From Enoplolaimus lenunculus (taxonomy: Eukaryota; Nematoda; Enoplea; Enoplida; Thoracostomopsidae): a stretch of DNA of 64,000 bases. Both the position numbers and the translations under genes were made by a program. The notes under the pieces are model-generated. The model saw only the letters and a program-made list of their open reading frames with translations, had not been told where the DNA came from and searched no databases. The DNA is taken from the NCBI GenBank assembly GCA_030248215.1, contig JASANG010001347.1, positions 1-64,000 of the forward strand, in the 5' to 3' direction. Every line of letters begins with the position of its first letter. Positions within the stretch are counted from its first letter, which is position 1. Positions 25,101 to 33,639 of this stretch are shown here, in pieces.

Positions 25101-25941
25101 ATCGCAGCTGAAAAAGTAATCATAAACGCAACTTAGTATATCAAGGAAAGAAAGGAAGAATCGAAAAAATAATTTACTTCGCGTTTCCTAGCATTTTGAT
25201 GGTTTCACCAATATTGTCCTGCGCTGGTACCTCTTGCACAGTTCCCGCAACAGTATTCGAAATTCACAGCTTCTGGCAGACTTTTGAATTAGGTTCAGGC
25301 TTGGGCTTGGGCTTGGGCTTAGGCTTAAAGCTTGTCTATGAAAAGGTGAACAAGAGGTTTCATGACTTTATTTTGTTCGTAAACAGTTTAATAATAAAAC
25401 AATAATAAATGAGCGTGTTGGTTTGTTAGAAGCTATACATTTCGATACCGCTGCCGAGCCTATCGTTTCAGTTTGATGACATGGCAAATTTGAAATCGCA
25501 GTCACGCGCAATGAAAACTTGCCACGTTTACATTTTAAGTGATGTCATAGCTAAACCGGCTTTTGTACAGTTTTCATACAAGCTAAAAGTTAATCAATCC
25601 TAAGCCCAAGCCAAATTACAAGCCTAAAACTAAAGTATCCGTCTGCCTAGGCGTAATCCGACACACAATACCAAAATTTGAAAATTTCGTATACTGTGGG
25701 ACAAAGTGTACAAGAGCAAAAAAACCATGAAAACTTACATTGGATTAGTTGAGTTCCAAAATATCGGCGGCAGTTTTCTTGAAATGGCGGGTTGAGTTTG
25801 AAGAATCGCAATGATTATAACCGTAATCCAATGATAGAATGGTCCCAAACACGTGTCAAACCGTATCCTTGTATCCACACTGCTTTTATCGCTTGCAAAC
25901 TGCTGTTTTACCTTACTGTGCAATGTTACCCATAAACGCAT
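16079..25941 (-). CDS. Ephrin, GPI-anchor type, six coding exons
   Basis: Ephrins are cell-surface ligands of Eph receptor kinases. I joined six minus-strand exons: 25739-25941, 22398-22524, 20851-21016, 18886-18978, 17282-17929 and 16079-16179. All junctions are GT-AG, phases agree throughout, and they give 446 codons including TAA. Residues 38-49 are a hydrophobic signal core. The receptor-binding domain (about 58-193) opens with FWNSTNP, has DKIDIVCP and EIYMV, then FREFTPKPNGLEF (the Eph-binding loop) and closes with GLNNRQGGLC. The four family cysteines are present in DIVCP, EHCEL, GACKN and GGLCA. A long hydrophilic stalk (198-412) follows, then a short hydrophobic C-terminus ending at the stop with no cytoplasmic tail, which points to GPI anchoring as in ephrin-A. 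The start is the only Met before the signal core; its 37-residue N-region is long, so an upstream exon or another start is possible. Confidence 0.9.
16388..16758. mobile_element. TIR element in ephrin intron 5
   Basis: The left end TAGCCCAAGTCGTAAAAGAG and, reverse-complemented from the right, TAGCCTACGTTGTAATTTCA are imperfect inverted repeats, each followed by CCAGTTC-GAA. The ~370-bp interior is non-coding. I could not define a target-site duplication, so the superfamily is open. Confidence 0.6.
17282..17929 (-). CDS. Ephrin exon 5: long His/Asn/Gln-rich stalk
   Basis: Residues 198-412, 648 nt. Very hydrophilic, with clusters such as HHHRQEH, HRRKHHNQHHSKH and KTHHHN, several basic pairs, and a more acidic second half (LDQLDYDLLQD). 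No domain is recognised. Acceptor ATAATTTCAG, donor GTAAAC. The frame stays open past the donor to 17172, so intron retention would give a different C-terminus, but the spliced form gives a better GPI tail. Confidence 0.82.
18042..18280 (+). mobile_element. GGCCCGTAGCC-type MITE in ephrin intron 4
   Basis: Begins CAGGCCCGCAGCCAGCTCAC and carries the family GGGGGGCATTCAAATTTTTC and CATTTTTCC blocks. The right boundary is uncertain; CCTAAG-like repeat follows from about 18290. Short open frames across it on both strands are not coding. Confidence 0.6.
18886..18978 (-). CDS. Ephrin exon 4: GGLC closing segment
   Basis: Residues 166-196 with split codons at both ends. It encodes TTSSGSKAGLNNRQGGLC followed by ARKNMRLRFDVTG, matching the vertebrate segment ending EGGVCQTRAMKI that closes the receptor-binding domain with the fourth cysteine. 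Acceptor GGTTTAAG, donor GTAAGT. Confidence 0.93.
19344..19715 (-). mobile_element. Diverged CCGGAACC-type hAT MITE in ephrin intron 3
   Basis: Starts CAGGAAGCCACCGGAATCCC and ends near GTTTTCCGGTTCTGGTATTT. It shares the CCGGAACCGG-rich ends and AT-rich middle of the copies at 49240-49465, 49529-49931 and 56618-57036. More decayed than those; no target-site duplication was found. Confidence 0.6.
20137..20305 (+). mobile_element. GGCCCGTAGCC-type MITE in ephrin intron 3
   Basis: Left end GCAGGCCAGTAGCCAGGACA, middle CTCAGCCCCCCTCC and GTCATCGAAAACC, right end AAGGTGAGCTAGGTAGTCAT, which is roughly the inverted left end. About 165 bp and non-coding. Confidence 0.7.
20851..21016 (-). CDS. Ephrin exon 3: Eph-binding loop
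   Basis: Residues 111-165. It starts in phase 0 after CCGTTTTAG and ends with GTAAGT in phase 1. Contains EHCEL and GACKNPN (two conserved cysteines), LTIVFREFTPKPNGLEF, the counterpart of the vertebrate G-H loop (FSPNLWGLEF in ephrin-B2), and GRSYYFL. Confidence 0.93.
21122..21285 (+). mobile_element. GGCCCGTAGCC-type MITE in ephrin intron 2
   Basis: Left end GGGCCCGTAGCCAAAGGGG and right end GATGTGAGCTGGCCCATG are inverted. Internal blocks (GGGCTCAGC, TACGTCAACGAAAACCCTTG, GTGCCCCTCC) align by eye with the 20137 copy. It lies about 100 bp beyond the exon 3 acceptor. Confidence 0.7.
21290..22140. mobile_element. Putative TIR element carrying minisatellite and CCTAAG block
   Basis: The left end TGTCGTCCCAAATCCCACC and, from the right, CTACCGTCCCAAAATTCCACC look like inverted ends. 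The interior has two parts: a minisatellite with core GGATATGGTCGAAGGTGGGA (about 21330-21600) and degenerate CCTAAG hexamers (about 21600-22020). A 144-residue minus-strand frame is a product of the repeat. No duplication of the target site was identified, so element status is an inference. Confidence 0.5.
22398..22524 (-). CDS. Ephrin exon 2: DKIDIVCP strand
   Basis: The acceptor is TTGGCTTCAG and the donor GTGAGT follows codon 110. It encodes FKLKQSELIRTVRIRDKID, IVCPQTSK, then EYSEIYM. The order basic strand, D-x-I-D-I-V-C-P, variable loop, E-Y-x-x-I-Y-M is diagnostic of ephrin receptor-binding domains. Confidence 0.9.
22525..25738 (-). other. Ephrin intron 1, no gene seen
   Basis: 3.2 kb, AT-rich. 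It holds a GC-richer patch at 24420-24550 with a loose tRNA B-box-like GTGTCCGATCCCC on the minus strand, a similar patch near 23490-23570, and short CCTAAG stretches near 24750, 25290 and 25600. I see no further exon or complete element. Confidence 0.5.
25739..25941 (-). CDS. Ephrin exon 1: signal sequence and FWNSTNP
   Basis: Encodes residues 1-67 plus two bases of codon 68. WITVIIIAILQTQ is the hydrophobic signal core; PPIFWNSTNP matches the conserved start of the ephrin domain (YWNSSNP in vertebrates) and includes an N-S-T glycosylation sequon. The donor is GTAAGT. A stop lies in frame 6-9 bases before the ATG, so the frame is closed upstream; a short out-of-frame ATG overlaps the start. 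Confidence 0.8.
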
Positions 25942-26470
25942 TTCATATCATTTTATAGTATTATCTTGGATGATTGTGATAATTTACATTTTGAAGTAGT
26001 ATTTTAAGTATAGCACATTTTTGTTCTTCGCATCTTACCGTCAGTAGCTTTGTCACACTATTTGAAACCTTTATTTTAAACAAAAATAAGAAATATATTT
26101 AGGTTACTAGGTATATATACTTAAGCTGAAATATGCATAGATCACTACGTTTTAGTTTCAGTTATCTTAACATTCGCGGTATCAATTTGTATTCAAAATA
26201 CATTTTCTATCCAAAACCATTGAAACAAGAGCCTTATCTTTTATCTTCTTAGCATACAGTGCTTCGAAATTGAAGAAAAATGAATAGTAAAACGTTAACT
26301 CTTAAAATGACAAGTGGGGTGGAGACGAACGCCAACTTCTCCTGTGGCTATTGGCCTGCTGTTTTTGCAACATAAACCTTCAACAAAGTTGAACACCCAT
26401 TCGTGATGCTAGCTGCACCTAAAAACGTCCCATCTAAAGACTAGTATCTGTGTAATAATAGCGTTAATAA

Positions 26471-26843
26471 CAGGGTGCAATCGCAGACGAAAAATACCGG
26501 AGCCAGAGGTCAACAAATTTTGTCGGAGCCGGACGTGAAGCCGGAGGTGAGGCGAAATTGGGCAATTAAACTGATCTTTAATTTGCTAAATTTACCAAAT
26601 ATCTGTCAGGTGATGTTGAATCTTTTGGTGTTTATGCTTACTTATTGCGAAATCTCGGTAATTTTTGGCCTCAAATTTGAACCAGAAGTTATAACGAAAC
26701 GCATCAAACAAATAAATTTTGCAAAACCATGCAAAATTTCTCTACCGAAATTGTCGGTACCTCCGGCGCAAAAATCGTACCGGAGGCGGCGCCGGAGGTC
26801 GTTTTCAAAACGGAGCCGGAGGCTGGCCTTCAGTTGTACCCTG
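26471..26843. mobile_element. hAT-like MITE with perfect 8-bp target duplication
   Basis: Starts CAGGGTGCAATCGCAGACGA and ends GTTGTACCCTG, giving hAT-type CAGGGTGCAA / TTGYACCCTG ends. GTTAATAA flanks it on both sides (26463-26470 and 26844-26851), the 8-bp duplication expected of hAT transposition. The 373-bp interior is rich in GGAGCCGGAGG-like motifs. A 197-residue frame crosses it and is not a gene. Confidence 0.9.
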
Positions 26844-26851
26844 GTTAATAA

Positions 26852-29800
26852 CATTGGGCATGAAACAAACCTAAAACCAGCTGAATGCCATTATAATGTA
26901 TCCATATGTTTGTCGAGAAATATTAGTGTCTCCATGGTCACAATTAAATTGCACACAGACCGGCTAATTTCGATTAGATTCAATCGACTACGCAAGTTAA
27001 TCTATATGCAACAACAGCACACATGCTGCATATTTGATTGGACCTCACACTTGAATATTCGTTTATAGCGTATTTTTTGTTTAACAAAAGCAAATATATC
27101 TTGGCACCAATTTATGATTTTTGTGATAACCTTTGTGGCCTATTCATCATTTATGAAAGTTCTTTTTATTACTGCTTGATTAATGTCAAGAAAACTCTTG
27201 AACATTTCATATTTAAGGTCAAGGTTAAGGCTTGCGGTATAGTCCTTTTCTGAGCTTAAGTAATCGCTTTAGCCTAAGCCTAAAGCTAAGGTGTAAATGT
27301 TAGGGAAGTGTGAAAGAACAATGGTATATGTAACCACTGCACTTAACATGAAAGAAAATTTTTCAATTTTGTCAGTAAAAGAAATTATAGAAAATAATTG
27401 ACTTGCCCAGCTAAATGATAAAGTTAAAGTCAACTGATGCAGAAATTCTATTTCTTCAAGTCAGAAAGCTTAACCAAATAACAAAACGTTCCGCAATATA
27501 AGCAAAAATGATAACTACAGGTCATGGGTTGTCAAAATTAATGTCAACTTAGGAAGTGAAATGCCCCTTGTTTTCTGTATCCAAACTTAGCTATTTTTAA
27601 CCAAGACATTATATGTCATTTTACTAGTCTCATACAACTATAAGTCATGTGGTAAGCGAACTATTTTAAAATTGGCGTCACATTTGTTTAGCATACTTTA
27701 TAAAACGAGCCATGAATGCCAGGTACCACAAGTCATGATACGAAAGAAAGAAGCCAGACGGGACCCAGAAACACCATCTCTGACGGAAATTTTTCCCAAC
27801 CCCATCTGAAACAACACTACGACCAAAAAACTTGGTTATTCTAAGCCGAACATTGGTTGTGAATTAAAACACTATTGCGGACTTATTAAATCATAACTGG
27901 TATCCGTAAAATTTTACTATAAAATTCTCTGTTTCAAACGACGAATCGACAAATATTTGAAACCATGATTTGAAAATATAATACTTACATTTTGATTTCC
28001 ATTATAAAATAAGCGACAAATGCTTCGTTTGTTGGAGACCGTTTTGTTTTGCTGTTTAAATTTTCACACGTTTATACGTAAACTTTCTTAATGCATACAT
28101 TACAAAACTTTTAAAATACAAATGTGCAAAATCGCGTACTCAAAACAAAGTTCACACACCTGACGGCCATGATCGACAGTTGAGGCGCAAAAATGTTTAA
28201 AGTAGCAAGAAAATTTCTTCCAAACGTGCAATTTTTTAATGCTGCCAAATTTTTTTCTGTACCAAATGGAACAGAGATCTCCGCACGGGAGCCGCTAGCA
28301 GCAACCATTCGTAGTTGCAGCCGCGGAACAAGAATCTATAAATTTCTACTTGGTTTCATTTGGTAGCGTTTGATTTCAATGCTTATTTTTAATAATACTT
28401 AACCATGAGCAACATAACGTCACAGATACCAAACGAAAAACAACAGCGAGCTGACGTACTCAAAACAAAACTGTCACAAAACCAAATTTTGGTACCCGTC
28501 AAATTTCAGGGTCACGCAGAGGAATGACAATCGAAACTGATGTCAAAACCCTTATTTGTGACCTGATTTACCACTACAACAGCGAAAGCATTGAAATTCG
28601 GCATTTTGAGAGCAGAAAACCGTGTTATAAGAATGCGCAAAATATAGAACACAAGCTGTGCGTGATAATGATCTGATATGTAGTGAGCAAAGCAGATTGC
28701 AGCTGCCCCAATTGTTATCCAGAAGCGATGTAAAAATGAGCGACTCAAAGGAAGCGCGAGGGGGGGAGGGGGGTGGTGGAGGCGGCAGAAAACATTGTAA
28801 ACAAGGTTGTTAGCTTTGATATGCATCCAGAGAAATTGGGGCGTTTCGAGTTTTGTATCGAACGCCGAACACTGCTTAAATTATTTTCTCGGCTGTTTTG
28901 GAGATGGTTATTTGGGCTGGACAATGGTCTAGGTGATAGCTTGAATGGTGGTCAAACTGAGATGGTGCGGTACCAGGTTTCACATTTTTTGACTGTTACG
29001 GCTATAAATTACAACGGTTTATTAAGAAGACATTGTGGGCTGTACGACGGTTCTTCCTCGGACAGGAACCTTATGATGGTCAGCACTGAGCAAAGAACGA
29101 CATTAAAGACATAGTTGGCTCAAATGTTTTCAGGGTTGGTAAAACTGTAGTTCGTAAACAATGTTACAGCTCCACAAGACGGTCGGCCAATGGACAGATC
29201 AGGGGCGGAACGTTATTCCGTGGGACTGGAATAAGACGCAACGGTTCGCAGTCAGTCCTTGGCAGAAATATGATGAACTAACACGGGTTAAAAAACTTCT
29301 TAATGTAAAAACGTAAAAAATTCTGCATTAATTCACTTGTGTGCAACCGTGGCCTCAGACGAACACGAAATTTTATCAAATGTTTTAAAACACAAAAATT
29401 GTAAGGTAGGGACCTCATCATTTTATCACCAAAAAATTTTGTGAGGAAAAAATTGTAAGGTTTCATCATCACCAAAAAATTCCGAGGTGGAAAATTGTAA
29501 TGCAGGGGACTTTACACCATTTTATCACAAAAAATTTCAGATGGCGGCCGTCTTCGAAAATTTAGGCAACACCAAAACAACGGTTACCACAGTTACCAAT
29601 CTTGTGATAACCGCATGCCCCTGCTTAAAAATAGTTTTCGCCCTCCCTATCACCTTGAGCTAACCACGGGGCCTGGGTTGAGCTCAACTGCAGTTTAAAA
29701 TAAAACCAAACAAATATATTATGGTAAAAAAAGTTTACAATGAGCGCGTATTAATACGTTTTATCAATTTGGAAGTTCAATGTTTTTTCAGAGCGATAAA

Positions 29801-31451
29801 TTGTATAAACATTCCATTTTTAATAAATACTTGCTATAAAAGTCAAAATAGTCAATTATGAATTGACGACGCCCGATAGTTTTTTACTACATTGTGTGTA
29901 TCAAATGCAGCGTACGAGTTTGCAAATATCAACAGTCCAGTTTGTTTTGGAGTATTTCTAAGGCGAACTGCACAGCGGTATAGTAAAACGTTTGCTATAC
30001 TTGATTTTTCGTGACTCCCACGAACTGTTGGGCTAAATTTTTGACAAATGAAAGAAAAACAGTCGATTTTAGCTATTAGTACTAATTAATGTAAATAAAA
30101 CGCGGAAAAAAAATTTTTCGTTTTAAGCTGTGATTGTGTCTTTTATAGGGATGCAATGTCCCGTATCATGTAAAATGTTACAAAACCAATTAAGCTGTCC
30201 ATAAAAAGAAGCAAAACGACTTCTATTCCGCTTTAAAAGCCAGACTACTGCCAGATTGGACTGCGGCTTACACGCGATTCAAAACTGAAGTGGTGCATAT
30301 AATCAAACTTGAAATCTATACACAGCATTTTTAAGCCAAAAGATGTTTATTTAAGATTAGTTAGACAGTAGTAGGATTGACGCTTTGCACGAATTAAATA
30401 TGCTGAACAGTCGTGCGTTGCAGTTCCAGTTTTAAAGGTTTGGGCATAAGTTTGGTGTGCTAAAAATGTAGCTTAAGTGTGCAGCTTTACTTAGCTATAT
30501 TTTTATAATTCTTGCAATTTCTTGCATTTTGCGAACCAGGTATTGCAAAAACGTGGTATAAAACCAAAGCTGATACAGGAGGCAATCTATCAAGCTTAAA
30601 CGTGAATTCAGTGATGGTAGGATCAACTGGATCATTAGGAACTGATATATTGCACTATTGCTGCCAGTACAATCTTAGCAGTGCTGAAACATTTGCGATG
30701 AAAACATTAAAGTTTGTAACATATTATTTAGTCTTTATTTACATACTTATAGCCTGACTTGCCAACATTTAGCTACCAGTATCATAGCAGAAAAAGCCAA
30801 TGGTTTGGAACTTTAGTTTTGATTAGATGTCGCGTTATATAATTGTCAAACGATCGAAAACGCTTGTCACATTTTCGTCCGAATAGAAAAGACCTAATTA
30901 ATGCGTTGTTGCTTTATTGTTATCATGTCATTTGGAAACAAAGACTATTCAGTATATTATTGATATCCTCGAGGCAAAGGAAATCAAAACAAAATGCAAA
31001 AAGTAGTGTTTTATGTAAACAAATATTCATGATGGATTTTGCTTGATTTAAAGATTTACATTGATTGTAAACTTAAGTATCTTATGAAGTGCTTAACTTT
31101 TAAATTAGTCAAATCAAGAGTGCATGATACAAGAGTGCAACTCTTGGTGTTCCGCGTGGTACAAAAATGTACCATATGGTGTTGCGTTTTTGGCTGAACC
31201 CCCATGTTTAGAGGTGGGGTCGCTGTCACATGCAATAACCCTAAATTAAACTATAAGCGAAACAATTTTTGATACCGGATACATAAAGTGTCATGGTTCG
31301 CATAGGTTGTAACCATTTAAATAAACGGAGGCAGACCAAAAACGCAACGCGTGCCGAGTACATTCTTTTCTACACAGAACGTACCCAGTTGCATTCTCGT
31401 GTTGAAGTGTGCATCATCCACTCTTGGTCAAATTGATAAAAGCTTGGATAA
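26852..31451. other. Intergenic, no confident gene
   Basis: Mostly AT-rich unique-looking sequence. Noted inside: CCTAAG-like repeat near 27225-27290, a run of G with a short G-rich frame near 28738-28800, a half-copy of the GGCCAATG element near 29172-29275, and small open frames near 28193-28366 and 30531-30757 that cannot be confirmed. Confidence 0.5.
29172..29275 (+). mobile_element. Partial GGCCAATG-type element
   Basis: CGGCCAATGGACAGATCAGG, GGCGGAACG and GTGGGACTGGAATAAGACG follow the left end of the copy at 33463 (GGCGGGACTGTAATAGAG). No right end or hexamer core was found. Confidence 0.45.
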
Positions 31452-31748
31452 AGCTCCATTCACACGTGCTAGTTTTTGCAGCGAGAACACGCAGCTGCAA
31501 CTTGCACGAAACACTTGCAGCTGCAAGTATTGTGAAAGGAATATTTCGACGGAACAATCAAACTACAGGTGTAAGAAATTCAAGCTACTTGCAACTGCGT
31601 TTACAGGTGCGAATTATATTAAACAGCATGAACTCGAGCGAATAATTTGCAACTGCAAGAACATCAAAGCTGCTTTGTGACCAAACTTGCACATGCATGT
31701 TGTATGTGCAATTTTTTGCAGCAAAAACTTGCTCGTGTGAATAGGGCT
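31452..31748. mobile_element. Harbinger-like MITE, TAA duplication
   Basis: Ends AGCTCCATTCACACGTGCTA and, reverse-complemented from the right, AGCCCTATTCACACGAGCAA are inverted repeats that continue into GTTTTTGC. TAA flanks both sides (31449-31451, 31749-31751), typical of PIF/Harbinger. The 297-bp interior has CAGCTGCAA motifs; a similar internal fragment lies near 35475-35510. Overlapping open frames here are not genes. Confidence 0.85.
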
Positions 31749-32377
31749 TAAACAAAAACATCGGGTGCGTAAATAGCAACTTTATGTCCCTGATAAACGT
31801 TTCAACAAAACAACACTATTTGTTCGTAGGTTATCCGTTATATTAAAAATATTGTATTGAGCAGTTGAGAAGAAAACTCAGTAGTTGTACAAAATACCCC
31901 AGTTTTAAAAATTTTGGAATCATGGCCTAATTTAAGAGTAGGGTAAAGTTTAATATATACAGAATGATAAAATCTTCAAACCACATGGATGTGCCGACAT
32001 TATCCACGGTTGTGATCAATTTTGCAACAGTCGCGTGTGGTTTGTTGGATCATACACGGGACACCAAGTATTAATTGAGTTTCCTAATGACAAGAACATG
32101 AACGAATTGCACCTACGCTTAGCTTCATGCTGGTTTTGTATATTGTTTATTTAAAAATGTTTCTAAATGACCTAATAGATGACGCTTGCCCGCCCCATAG
32201 ATTAAGATAAATTAGGCTTTTTGCCATTCTATATCAATAGTTTAATCATTTTGTTCATGCCTGGAAATCCTATTTGCATGCTATTTATTTTAAAGCCGTC
32301 AAGGAAAACAAAAATGCGCAGCAATAATTTAAGATGTTGGTATTGCAAGTGTTGCAAACACTTTCACTAGAACACTA

Positions 32378-32584
32378 CAGTGCAAAAAATGGTGAGTCAA
32401 ATTGACTCTCACCGAAAAAGGCTCTGCGGGGCTACACAAACTGAGTCAAATTCAGCTCCGCCGGAGTCAAACGTGCGACTCAGTAAGTCGAATTTAACTC
32501 TGGCGCAGGTGAATTTGACTCAGTTTGTGTAGTCCCGTAGAGTCTATTTCGGATAGAGTCAATTTGACTCACCATTTTTTGCCG
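32378..32584. mobile_element. Palindromic MITE, TA-flanked (copy 1)
   Basis: CAGTGCAAAAAATGGTGAGT at one end, and CAAATTGACTC-type sequence reading in both directions inward, make most of the 207 bp a long imperfect palindrome. TA flanks both sides. A second copy lies at 46331-46538. TA duplication and small size fit a mariner/Tc1-type MITE. Confidence 0.85.
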
Positions 32585-32844
32585 TAATTTAAATAGTGGA
32601 ATGAAGAAACTTATCAATATTCAAACAAACAAAGACAGGGGTTGGTTTTGAAATTTGTTGCTAAAACCGAAAATATATATGGACGGAAAGCGCAAATATA
32701 AATGGTTTCTGTACACGAAATTGAAATGCTGATACGAAACGCGGTGCCGATGTAAACTTCCGGTGTGTCGACATTACATTAATGTTCCAGATGTGATTCT
32801 TGGGTTAAATACGTTTGGTCTGGTGACCGCAACCATTACACAGA

Positions 32845-33038
32845 CTGCGACCAATGTATAGAACAGTACCGTAACAGTAGTATCAAAGCATATTCCTAAG
32901 CGTATCTAGCGTAAGAATGAGCTTATGTCAAAACTAAAACCTAAGCGAAACATTAGTCGTCTATAGCCTAAACTTTACTCTGTTGCAGTCCACAGGAAAA
33001 CGTTCCGTTTCTGATCTTTATATGGGCCCAGATAGATG
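32845..33038. mobile_element. GGCCMATGTATAGAACAG element with CCTAAG core (copy 1)
   Basis: Left end ACCAATGTATAGAACAGTAC; right end, reverse-complemented, TGGGCCCATATAAAGATCAG. Between them are degenerate CCTAAGCG-type repeats. It resembles 33463-33638 in ends and core and is more decayed. Confidence 0.6.
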
Positions 33039-33462
33039 GCTCACTGAATTATCAGGTTCAATACTGTGGTATGATTTTTAATGTCATAGTGCTATAAATT
33101 TTTTTCTGTTGTGTATATTTTTCTCTTAATTTTTACTGTTTTCCTTATAACAAAATAGTAAAAAAGTGAATGGTCTGAGACATGTGTTTCAAATATAAAA
33201 AATGATACACAAACTATAAAACACAAAAATAAGGACAAAATACTTTATGGTCTTGGCCAAAAAGGTCTATTACTTTGCCGCTTTAACTGTGCAAATACAA
33301 CGCGAAAGCCTTTTATATCTTTGGTCCTGTACGCATCGTACAGTAACCCTTGATGCACTATGTTAGGTAGTATTTTAGGGCTTAATACAATGGAACACTT
33401 TCAAAATCAAAGATAATACACAGTGTCATTTTCCGTTTCAGTGCCGTTCTTATTCAAATATC

Positions 33463-33638
33463 GGCCCATGTATAGAACAGGGCCGGAATGTTTACCGGCG
33501 GGACTGTAATAGAGTAAGCTTAAATAAGCTTTAGAATAATTCTTTTGCTTAGGCTTACGTTTAGGCTTAGACTTACGCTTAGGCTTAGGAATATGCTTAC
33601 ACTAGTGTTCCGGTCCTGTTCTGTACATTGGCCCAGAT
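33463..33638. mobile_element. GGCCMATGTATAGAACAG element with TTAGGC core (copy 2)
   Basis: Left end GGCCCATGTATAGAACAGGG and, from the right, GGGCCAATGTACAGAACAGG are clear inverted repeats, followed inward by CCGGAA. The core is about 80 bp of TTAGGCTTACG-like units. This shows the telomere-like repeats travelling inside a transposable unit. Confidence 0.75.
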
Positions 33639-33639
33639 A

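Noticed and set aside
26475-27068. 197-codon open frame on plus strand
   Set aside because: Its first ~370 bp are a hAT MITE with clear ends and 8-bp target duplication; the rest is AT-rich flank.
30531-30757. Exon-like frame after GCGAACCAG on plus strand ending with a hydrophobic tail
   Set aside because: Codon-like in appearance, but no recognisable family, no partner exon and no poly(A) signal close by.
31351-31779. Cys- and Lys-rich frames on both strands
   Set aside because: They lie within a Harbinger-like MITE with TIRs and TAA duplication.
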